A DNA stretch of 64,000 bases from Bacteroides finegoldii DSM 17565 (lineage in GTDB: Bacteria; Bacteroidota; Bacteroidia; Bacteroidales; Bacteroidaceae). The DNA lies in NCBI RefSeq assembly GCF_000156195.1, contig NZ_GG688326.1, forward strand, positions 105,019-169,018. The letters run 5' to 3'. Shown here one piece after another: positions 29,884 through 37,033 of this stretch. Position numbers and translations under genes: made by a program. The notes beneath the pieces are model-generated. The model was not told where the DNA came from, did not search any database, and saw only the letters and a program-made list of their open reading frames with translations. Position 1 is the first letter of the stretch. The number at the start of each line of letters is the position of its first letter.

Positions 29884-30879
29884 AATCTTATCCGTTTTTT
29901 CTGCGTAAAAATAGCCAAATCCTACACATGGTTTCTTATGAATGCTGATAAGTTTTACGGATTTCTATTCATTCATGACCAATTATCCGACAATTATCCA
30001 ACACACATGGATTCCATTATTGAAAATCAACATTTCGGACTGACCCCATTTTCGCCACCGGACTTGAATGCCACACTATCTAACAAGAAAGTGTGGAGCC
30101 GGTTTACTTATTTGTATTAGAGGTTCTGGTAAAACCCGGAAGCAAATAAATGAAAACAGTACCCCACACCTATATCGCATGTCATTCGCATACGGATACA
30201 TGTGACAAGTGTTACTGCTCAGCCCTGCTTCCATTTTGAAATTTACCAGATTTCTAATACAAGGTGTTAGCGAAACACATCAACTATATATGTCAGTCGT
30301 TTGCACGACTTTACAAAGATAGGCAATGTTTTCGGATAAGCAGCAAGGAGTACTGTTTATTTTGCAAAAATACATGTATCGCTCAAAATTTCCGATATGA
30401 TTTCTGACTAAAATATTGGAAAACTGTTCACTTTCCTTCTTTATGTGATTTGTCGGCTCCTTTTCTGATACCAGTACGGAAAAGCGACTCCGGAGTTTTT
30501 TTGGGGGGGGATACGGTTTGGCGACGTTTCCGCCGTTAAACTGTCCGGTTTTCGTTTAACGAAAACACACCCTGCTGTCCGCAGGAGCGGACCACGTTTA
30601 TCCAATAATTATTGTGTACAAGCCTGTTGTATGGCTATTCTCCTGTGATTTACGGGACATTTCCATCAGATATTTACCAGCAGCTCACCCCATTAAAAGG
30701 TGGATATCTTTCCATAACCATGTGACTTACACCCATAGTTCAGGAATAAAGAGACGCATATACGGGAAATCTGCCCTTTCCATACCCTATTTCATCGCCA
30801 AATCGTTACCTGTCTGTTTTCTATGCTCCGCTTATCTTTTGAAACTCAAAAAGTTAAAGAGAACTACGCTATTTTTTTT
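29884..30879. other. Gene-poor spacer with repeats
   Basis: About 1 kb without a convincing gene. It contains a short hairpin (CCACACT at 30071 with AGTGTGG at 30090), a partial inverted copy of the direct repeat at 30112-30137 (TTGTATTAGA ... CTGGTAAAA), the direct repeat itself at 30235-30270, a T7-G8 homopolymer at 30496-30510 and a short palindrome TTTTCGTTTAACGAAAA. Open frames here look random. Confidence 0.6.
30235..30270 (+). repeat. Right copy of the 36-bp direct repeat
   Basis: Matches 17252-17287 at 35 of 36 positions, same orientation, 12,983 bp apart. Together the copies enclose the whole minus-strand accessory block. Confidence 0.85.
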
Positions 30880-31700
30880 TTAACGTTGGGTACTTCTACT
30901 TATAAGGAAAAGGTGAAACCGATTGTGGATAAGGCGTTGGGCGGAAGCTTGCGGCTGTTCATACAAAAGGTGTATGAGGGGAGCTATTTCTCACGCAATG
31001 AAGAAGTGGTGCTCCACGCCAATGCGAATCTACCGAATGGGAGCACGCTTGAGCAGATGAATACACAGATAAAACGGATGGAAACCTATCTGAGTGGATT
31101 TAAGGAAATCAAACAGTTTCAAGCGTCCGTAGAGAGTGCCCGTAAGGCATCTATCCATATCTATTTCACCAAAGAACACCAGAAAAGCGGGTTCTCTTAT
31201 ACGTTGAAAGCTAATATGATAAGTAAGGCTCTTATTCTTTATTACGAGTATTCTTTTTAATTCGTTGAAACAGCCGTTGGCTATTATTTTTGTGATTCTG
31301 GTATCTTATATTGGCGTGTTCCTGACGTTCTATTGGTTCAAACTGAATTTTGACCAGGGAGGTTTTGCTTCCTTTGTCCTGCTTTGTGGCATCACGGTGA
31401 ATGCAAGCATTTATATATTGAATGAATATAATGCAGTTCGTAAGCGTTTTCCGTGTCTTGCACCGTTACGGACCTATGTGAAGGCATGGAATACAAAGAT
31501 AATACCTATCTTCCTCACAGTTGCTTCTATCGTTTTGGGATTTATTCCTTTTATGGTAGGAGCGGAAAAGGAGGAATTCTGGTTCCCGTTGGCGGCAGGC
31601 ACTATTGGCGGGTTGATAATGTCAGTGTCGGAGTGTTTTTTTTCCCGTACTGACACTGAAGAAGAAGCTATGCTTTACCTCCTCTAAAGCTGTGCTTTAG
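30880..31700 (+). pseudogene. RND efflux transporter (AcrB/HAE1-type) fragment
   Basis: Starts inside a periplasmic loop of a Bacteroides RND permease (YKEKVKPIVDKALGGSLRLF, SRNEEVVLHANANLPNGSTL), jumps near 31220 with a frame change to the C-terminal membrane part (FFITSILFNSLKQPLAIIF, GGFASFVLLCGITVNASIYI), and shifts frame again near 31625 before ending PVLTLKKK. The N-terminus, several hundred central residues and an intact frame are all missing. It is a remnant of a pump more than 1,000 residues long. The family call is firm; the missing length is inferred. Confidence 0.88.
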
Positions 31701-31742
31701 GTATGCTAAAGCATAGCTTTAGACTGGATAAAGCTACGCTTT
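31684..31742. repeat. Three consecutive mini-hairpins with AAAGC/GCTTT arms
   Basis: 31684-31700 CTAAAGC-TGT-GCTTTAG, 31706-31722 CTAAAGC-ATA-GCTTTAG, 31730-31742 AAAGC-TAC-GCTTT followed by T. Each has a three-base loop. They lie between the RND remnant and the convergent reductase gene and may act as a bidirectional terminator. Confidence 0.75.
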
Positions 31743-31747
31743 TGTTT

Positions 31748-32305
31748 TTACCAATTATTTCCCGCATTACTGCTGTTAATAAGCATTTCTACTCTTTGTT
31801 TGTACAAGTTCGCTCCTTCGGCAATGTTCTTTCCCGCATCCGCGGTTCCCATTCCATATATCACAATGGGGGTCTGCCATACCATGCCCGAGTGAATTGC
31901 ACTTCCCTGATAAGGGCGCAAAAGTTCGTCCGTAGTGAATCGGTTTCGTCCACCACTGCGATAGGCCTCGTATTCCGAACCGGTAGTTGTCACTACCATC
32001 AATGGCTTTCCGGCAACGGCCGGAGTTTTGGATAAGAATGTGAAAACCTCGTCCTGCCATTTTTTTAATAATGACGGTGCGCTCATCCAATAGAAAGGAA
32101 ACTGGTAGATAACGGCCGAAGTGTCGGAGATGATTTTACTCCATTCGTCGACATTGAAAGCGATATCTTCCGACAATTCGTAAAGGTTGAAAACCGCTAC
32201 TCCCTCGATGTCACTGACAGCGTCAATTAATGCCTTGTTCGCTTGTGAGGCTTTAATGTTGGGATGTGCCAGCAGAATCACTACTTTTCTTAAATCTTTA
32301 TTCAT
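31748..32305 (-). CDS. Flavodoxin-fold NAD(P)H oxidoreductase (KefF/MdaB-like)
   Basis: 185 aa from ATG 32303-32305 (the frame starts two codons earlier with TTG). Flavodoxin_2 family: VVILLAHPN at the start binds FMN phosphate, QFPFYWMSAPSLLKKWQDEV is the typical quinone-reductase segment, and VVTTTGSEYEAY is the next FMN loop. It probably reduces quinones or related electrophiles with NAD(P)H in the cytoplasm. Stand-alone gene, convergent with the RND remnant. Confidence 0.85.
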   Translation of the reverse strand: MNKDLRKVVILLAHPNIKASQANKALIDAVSDIEGVAVFNLYELSEDIAFNVDEWSKIISDTSAVIYQFPFYWMSAPSLLKKWQDEVFTFLSKTPAVAGKPLMVVTTTGSEYEAYRSGGRNRFTTDELLRPYQGSAIHSGMVWQTPIVIYGMGTADAGKNIAEGANLYKQRVEMLINSSNAGNNW

Positions 32306-32431
32306 ATTCAATCAGTTATTTAGGATGATACAACTACTTATAAATAATATAAGGCTTAAAAATAGGAAAAAGTTCTCGAAAAGCAATATCTTAATTAAAA
32401 ATAAAACAATCTCTCTTTGCTTTTGAATTTG

Positions 32432-32439
32432 TATTTTTG
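32432..32439 (+). promoter_or_regulatory. -7 box for nspC
   Basis: TATTTTTG matches TAnnTTTG, 52 bp before the nspC start. Confidence 0.45.
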
Positions 32440-32491
32440 CATCCGCGTCATTGAGGCGTTACTTTGGAATTTTAGATAAAATTTAAATAGT

Positions 32492-33634
32492 ATGATGATA
32501 GATTTTGCACAGTTCCCTTCTCCTTGTTATATTATGGAAGAAGAACTCTTAAGAAAGAACCTTACATTGATCAAAAGCGTAGCCGACAGGGCGGGAGTGG
32601 AGATTATCCTTGCTTTCAAGTCGTTTGCCATGTGGCGTTCTTTTCCTATATTCCGTGAATACATACGTCATTCAACAGCCAGTTCGGTGTATGAAGCTCG
32701 TTTGGCGCTGGAAGAGTTCGGGAGCAAGGCACATACGTATTCTCCTGCCTATACGGAGCAGGATTTTCCTGAAATCATGCGTTGTAGTAGTCATATCACA
32801 TTCAACTCGATGGCCCAATTCGAACGTTTCTATTCGATGACGGTTACCGAAGGAAGCGGTATCTCATGTGGTATTCGTGTAAATCCCGAATACTCGGAAG
32901 TGGAAACAGAACTTTATAATCCATGTGCGCCAGGTACCCGTTTTGGAATAACGGCAGACTTGCTGCCGGAAACATTGCCGCAGGGAATTGAAGGTTTTCA
33001 TTGCCATTGTCATTGCGAGTCCTCCTCGTATGAGCTGGAACGTACATTGGAACATCTGGAAAGCAAGTTTTCCCGTTGGTTTCCGCAGATTAAATGGTTG
33101 AATCTGGGGGGCGGACATCTGATGACACGCAAAGATTATGACACTGAGCATTTGATAAAACTGTTGAAGGAATTGAGAACGCGTTATCCACACTTGCAGA
33201 TAATTCTGGAACCCGGATCGGCTTTTACTTGGCAGACAGGGGTACTGGCTTCCGAGGTGGTGGATATTGTGGAAAGTCGTGGAATCAAGACAGCTATTCT
33301 GAACGTCAGTTTCACCTGCCATATGCCGGACTGTCTGGAAATGCCATATCAGCCTGCCGTGAGTGGTGCAGAGATGGGAAATGAGGGGAAATACATCTAT
33401 CGTCTTGGAGGAAATTCCTGTTTGAGTGGTGACTATATGGGACTGTGGAGTTTCGATCACAAGTTGCAAATCGGAGAGCGTATCGTGTTTGAAGATATGA
33501 TTCACTATACGATGGTGAAAACGAATATGTTTAACGGAATTCATCATCCTGCCATTGCTATCTGGACCAAAGAGGGGAAAGCTGAAATATACAAGCAATT
33601 TTCTTATGAAGATTATCGTGACCGAATGAGTTGA
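32492..33634 (+). CDS. nspC: NspC: carboxynorspermidine/carboxyspermidine decarboxylase
   Basis: 380-aa fold-III PLP decarboxylase making spermidine or norspermidine from the carboxy precursor. Features: SPCYIMEEELLRKNL at the start, AFKSFAMW with the PLP lysine near residue 44, GFHCHCHCESSS, WLNLGGGHLMTRKDYD and LEPGSAF for phosphate binding, and SFTCHMPDCLEMPYQP with the active-site Cys region. Its own -7 box lies upstream and the tRNA cluster follows in the same direction. Confidence 0.93.
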   Translation: MMIDFAQFPSPCYIMEEELLRKNLTLIKSVADRAGVEIILAFKSFAMWRSFPIFREYIRHSTASSVYEARLALEEFGSKAHTYSPAYTEQDFPEIMRCSSHITFNSMAQFERFYSMTVTEGSGISCGIRVNPEYSEVETELYNPCAPGTRFGITADLLPETLPQGIEGFHCHCHCESSSYELERTLEHLESKFSRWFPQIKWLNLGGGHLMTRKDYDTEHLIKLLKELRTRYPHLQIILEPGSAFTWQTGVLASEVVDIVESRGIKTAILNVSFTCHMPDCLEMPYQPAVSGAEMGNEGKYIYRLGGNSCLSGDYMGLWSFDHKLQIGERIVFEDMIHYTMVKTNMFNGIHHPAIAIWTKEGKAEIYKQFSYEDYRDRMS

Positions 33635-33702
33635 TAATCAAATTGATTGTTTTGCATCGGGTGCAAGGTGAGCAGATTTCTTTGAAAAAAGTGTGCAGAA
33701 TG

Positions 33703-33733
33703 TTTGCAGGTTTACGGAAAATGCCTACCTTTG
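33703..33733 (+). promoter_or_regulatory. Promoter of the tRNA cluster
   Basis: TTTG (33703-33706), 19-bp spacer, TACCTTTG (33726-33733): a textbook Bacteroides sigma-ABfr promoter. The first tRNA begins 20 bp downstream. Confidence 0.8.
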
Positions 33734-33752
33734 CAACCGCAAACGAAAAAAT

Positions 33753-33825
33753 GCGGAAATAGCTCAGTTGGTAGAGCATAACCTTGCCAAGGTTAGGGTC
33801 GCGAGTTCGAGTCTCGTTTTCCGCT
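33753..33825 (+). tRNA. tRNA-Gly (GCC), copy 1
   Basis: 73 nt, acceptor GCGGAAA/TTTCCGC, anticodon loop CTTGCCAAG with GCC, T-loop TTCGAGT. Identical to the copies at 34068 and 34292. CCA is not encoded. Confidence 0.97.
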
Positions 33826-33859
33826 CATGTTTCTTTGAAATGTTGGAACAATAATCTTT

Positions 33860-33941
33860 GCCCAGGTGGCGGAATTGGTAGACGCGCACGTTTCAGGTGC
33901 GTGTGTCGAGAGGCATGCAGGTTCGAGTCCTGTTCTGGGCA
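33860..33941 (+). tRNA. tRNA-Leu (CAG), copy 1
   Basis: 82 nt with a long class II variable arm; acceptor GCCCAGG/TCTGGGC; anticodon stem CACGT/GCGTG enclosing TTCAGGT, anticodon CAG. The 3' end reads ACAAAG, so CCA is not encoded. Confidence 0.95.
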
Positions 33942-33964
33942 CAAAGGTTAAACTTTAAAATTAT

Positions 33965-34048
33965 GGAGAGGTGGCGGAATTGGTAGACGCGCTACTTTGA
34001 GGGGGTAGTGACAGTTATGTCGTGGGAGTTCGAGTCTCCTTCTCTTCA
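33965..34048 (+). tRNA. tRNA-Leu (GAG)
   Basis: 84 nt, class II; acceptor GGAGAGG/TCTCTTC, anticodon stem CTACT/GGTAG around TTGAGGG, anticodon GAG. Single copy here, between the repeated Gly and Leu(CAG) genes. Confidence 0.95.
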
Positions 34049-34067
34049 CGGTTCGTTAAAGTAAAAT

Positions 34068-34140
34068 GCGGAAATAGCTCAGTTGGTAGAGCATAACCTT
34101 GCCAAGGTTAGGGTCGCGAGTTCGAGTCTCGTTTTCCGCT
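34068..34140 (+). tRNA. tRNA-Gly (GCC), copy 2
   Basis: Same 73-nt sequence as copy 1. The spacer after it (TTTCTTTGAAATGATGGAAC) is nearly the one after copy 1, showing the Gly-Leu(CAG) pair was duplicated as a unit. Confidence 0.97.
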
Positions 34141-34172
34141 CTTGTTTCTTTGAAATGATGGAACTAAGTTTT

Positions 34173-34254
34173 GCCCAGGTGGCGGAATTGGTAGACGCGC
34201 ACGTTTCAGGTGCGTGTGTCGAGAGGCATGCAGGTTCGAGTCCTGTTCTGGGCA
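34173..34254 (+). tRNA. tRNA-Leu (CAG), copy 2
   Basis: Same 82-nt sequence as copy 1. Here the discriminator A is followed by CCA in the DNA, unlike copy 1. Confidence 0.95.
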
Positions 34255-34291
34255 CCAATCTTTCAGATTTCTGAATGACGAAATTTAGTTT

Positions 34292-34364
34292 GCGGAAATA
34301 GCTCAGTTGGTAGAGCATAACCTTGCCAAGGTTAGGGTCGCGAGTTCGAGTCTCGTTTTCCGCT
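34292..34364 (+). tRNA. tRNA-Gly (GCC), copy 3
   Basis: Third identical 73-nt tRNA-Gly, last of the cluster and followed directly by the terminator. Confidence 0.97.
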
Positions 34365-34376
34365 CCAGATAAATTT

Positions 34377-34415
34377 AGAGGTTGTCGGTCAATAAGACTG
34401 GTAACCTCTTTTTTT
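34377..34415 (+). terminator. Terminator of the tRNA cluster
   Basis: AGAGGTT pairs with AACCTCT, with a weaker inner GTC-GGTC/GACTGG stem, followed by a run of eight or nine T. Confidence 0.85.
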
Positions 34416-34470
34416 GTACCTTATTGGATGTTTAGCGGACGATTTTATCAATAATTTGGATAGAAAAGCG

Positions 34471-34478
34471 TAATTTTG
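34471..34478 (+). promoter_or_regulatory. -7 box for the nagA pair
   Basis: TAATTTTG matches TAnnTTTG, 80 bp before the first nagA. No correctly spaced -33 element is seen. Confidence 0.45.
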
Positions 34479-34558
34479 CAAGTGAAAAATCGATGTACTT
34501 CCCCCCGAAAGAGAGTCATCGGTTTATGTAGACCTATAATTAATTTAATAAAAATGAT

Positions 34559-35725
34559 ATGTTAACACAAATCATTAATGCACGCATCCTGACACCACAA
34601 GGCTGGCTAAAGGATGGGTCAGTTCTTATTCGCGACAATAAAATTCTGGAAGTAACCAATTGTGACCTTGCCATTATCGGAGCCAAACTGATTGATGCCA
34701 AAGGAATGTATATCGTTCCGGGCGGCGTGGAAATCCACGTTCACGGTGGCGGTGGAAGAGACTTTATGGAAGGTACGGAAGACGCTTTCCGTACGGCAAT
34801 CAAAGCCCACATGCAGCATGGTACTACCAGTATTTTTCCTACTCTTTCTTCTTCTACCATTCCGATGATCCGTGCTGCTGCGGAGACCACTGAGAAAATG
34901 ATGGCGGAACCGGACAGTCCTGTACTCGGACTTCATCTTGAAGGCCATTATTTCAATATGGCAATGGCGGGCGGACAGATTCCGGAGAATATCAAAGATC
35001 CGGACCCGGAAGAATATATTCCCTTGTTGGAGGAAACACACTGCATCAAGCGTTGGGACGCTGCGCCGGAACTTCCCGGAGCCATGCAGTTCGGCAAATA
35101 TATCACGGCGAAAGGGGTGCTGGCTTCAGTAGGTCATACGCAGGCTGAGTTTGAAGATATACAGACGGCATACGAAGCCGGATATACCCATGCTACTCAT
35201 TTCTATAATGCCATGCCGGGATTCCATAAACGGAAAGAGTACAAATATGAAGGTACGGTGGAGAGTATTTATCTGATTGACGATATGACAGTGGAAGTAG
35301 TGGCCGATGGTATCCACGTGCCGCCGACGATTCTGCGCCTTGTTTACAAGATCAAAGGAGTGGAGCGTACTTGTCTGATAACGGATGCGTTAGCTTGTGC
35401 GGCGAGCGACAGTCAAACGGCTTTTGACCCCCGTGTCATTATCGAAGACGGGGTTTGTAAACTAGCCGACCGTTCCGCTTTGGCGGGAAGTGTGGCGACG
35501 ATGGATCGTCTGATACGTACGATGGTGCAGAAAGCGGAAATCCCATTGGCGGATGTGATTAGAATGATTTCTGAAACGCCTGCCCGTATCATGGGAGTGC
35601 TGGATCGTAAGGGCACGCTCGAACGTGGTAAGGATGCCGATATCATTGCTTTGGACAAGGACTTGAATGTAAGAGCCGTGTGGGCAATGGGACAATTGGT
35701 AGAGGGAACCAATAAACTGTTTTAA
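34559..35725 (+). CDS. nagA: N-acetylglucosamine-6-phosphate deacetylase (paralog 1)
   Basis: 388-aa amidohydrolase-fold enzyme that removes acetate from GlcNAc-6-P in amino-sugar use. Family motifs: HVHGGGGRDF, LGLHLEG, SVGHTQAEF, HATHFYNAMPGFHKR, VVADGIHV, LITDALA (catalytic Asp) and LAGSVATMD. Oddity: the conserved HxEGP motif near residue 128 reads HLEGHYFN, so Pro is His; its neighbour keeps HIEGPYLN. The two genes are only 20 bp apart and similar throughout, a tandem duplication. The changed motif may mean altered substrate use. Confidence 0.88.
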   Translation: MLTQIINARILTPQGWLKDGSVLIRDNKILEVTNCDLAIIGAKLIDAKGMYIVPGGVEIHVHGGGGRDFMEGTEDAFRTAIKAHMQHGTTSIFPTLSSSTIPMIRAAAETTEKMMAEPDSPVLGLHLEGHYFNMAMAGGQIPENIKDPDPEEYIPLLEETHCIKRWDAAPELPGAMQFGKYITAKGVLASVGHTQAEFEDIQTAYEAGYTHATHFYNAMPGFHKRKEYKYEGTVESIYLIDDMTVEVVADGIHVPPTILRLVYKIKGVERTCLITDALACAASDSQTAFDPRVIIEDGVCKLADRSALAGSVATMDRLIRTMVQKAEIPLADVIRMISETPARIMGVLDRKGTLERGKDADIIALDKDLNVRAVWAMGQLVEGTNKLF

Positions 35726-35745
35726 ATCCTATAAATAAGAAGACT

Positions 35746-36918
35746 ATGTTGACTCAGATAATTAACGGACGGATATTGACTCCGCAAGGATGGTTGAAAG
35801 ACGGTTCCGTATTGATTTGTGATGGAAAAATATTAGAGGTGACCAACAGTGATTTGGCGGTTATCGGTGCAACGGTGATTGATGCTCGTGGGATGACAAT
35901 CGTACCGGGATTCGTGAGTATGCATGCGCACGGAGGTGGTGGTCATGATTTTACGGAAACGACGGAGGAGGCTTTCCGTGCTGCTACTATGGCACACTTG
36001 AAACATGGAGCTACCGGTATGTTTCCTACTTTGTCGTCTACTTCCTTCGAAAGGCTTTATCAGGCGGTCGATGTATGCGAGAATCTGATGAAGGAGAAAG
36101 ACTCTCCGATTCTCGGTCTGCATATCGAGGGGCCTTATCTGAACCCGAAGATGGCGGGAACACAATATGACGGATTTCTGAAAACACCGGATGAAAATGA
36201 ATATATTCCTTTGCTGGAACATACGTCTTGCATCAGACGTTGGGATATCAGCCCGGAGTTGCCCGGTGCGCATGATTTTGCCAGATACACCCGTTCAAAG
36301 GGGATTATGACGGCGGTGACTCATACCGAAGCCGAATATGATGAGATAAAGGCTGCATATGCAGTGGGATTCTCTCATGCCGCTCATTTCTATAATGCTA
36401 TGCCGGGTTTTCATAAACGTCGTGAATATAAGTACGAAGGTACGGTAGAAAGTGTATATCTGACAGAAGGAATGACGGTGGAAGTCATTGCGGACGGCAT
36501 ACACTTGCCGGCTACTATCTTGAAATTAGTTTATAAATTGAAAGGGGTAGAAAATACTTGCCTTGTCACGGATGCTCTGGCTTATGCTGCTTGTGACGGT
36601 ACTGTGCCTATTGATCCACGCTACATAATAGAGGATGGAGTGTGTAAGATGGCAGACCATTCAGCACTGGCCGGTAGCTTGGCTACGATGGATATCTTGG
36701 TGCGTACTATGGTGAAGAAAGCGAACATACCTTTGGAAGATGCCGTGCGCATGGCTTCCGAGACTCCTGCCCGTTTGATCGGAGTGGATGACCGGAAAGG
36801 GACGTTGGCAAAGGGTAAGGATGCTGATATTGTGATTCTTGATAAGGAACTGAATGTGCGATGTGTGTGGTCGATGGGAAAGATTGTTCCAGGAACTGAT
36901 ATTCTGTTGCATAAATAA
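35746..36918 (+). CDS. nagA: N-acetylglucosamine-6-phosphate deacetylase (paralog 2)
   Basis: 390-aa paralog of the gene just before it, starting with the same MLTQIINGRILTPQGWLKDG pattern. It keeps the canonical HIEGPYLNPKMAG metal and substrate loop, AVTHTEAEY, HAAHFYNAMPGFHKR, VIADGIHLP, LVTDALA and LAGSLATMD. It is probably the main GlcNAc-6-P deacetylase, co-transcribed with paralog 1. A GH97 gene follows 115 bp later. Confidence 0.92.
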   Translation: MLTQIINGRILTPQGWLKDGSVLICDGKILEVTNSDLAVIGATVIDARGMTIVPGFVSMHAHGGGGHDFTETTEEAFRAATMAHLKHGATGMFPTLSSTSFERLYQAVDVCENLMKEKDSPILGLHIEGPYLNPKMAGTQYDGFLKTPDENEYIPLLEHTSCIRRWDISPELPGAHDFARYTRSKGIMTAVTHTEAEYDEIKAAYAVGFSHAAHFYNAMPGFHKRREYKYEGTVESVYLTEGMTVEVIADGIHLPATILKLVYKLKGVENTCLVTDALAYAACDGTVPIDPRYIIEDGVCKMADHSALAGSLATMDILVRTMVKKANIPLEDAVRMASETPARLIGVDDRKGTLAKGKDADIVILDKELNVRCVWSMGKIVPGTDILLHK

Positions 36919-37033
36919 GAATAGAAATCATACCGAAGAAAGAGATTCTCCTTATTAGAAAGAAATTCACCTTGATTATATAAGTGTTTTTCTCTTCTGA
37001 ATTGTACTATATATAAATAACAGATATAGTGCT

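Noticed and set aside
29665-30120. 151-codon plus-strand ORF
   Set aside because: It overlaps the promoter and repeat region and shows no domain or signal.
30112-30270. Invertible promoter flanked by inverted repeats
   Set aside because: The inverted match is imperfect (about 20 of 25 bases), no -7/-33 promoter is seen between the arms, and no gene starts beside it.
30614-30883. 89-codon plus-strand ORF before the RND remnant
   Set aside because: Composition looks random, there is no homology I recognise, and it runs into the pump fragment in another frame.
33753-34364. Regularly spaced repeats resembling a CRISPR array
   Set aside because: The repeats are complete tRNA genes with cloverleaf arms and anticodons.
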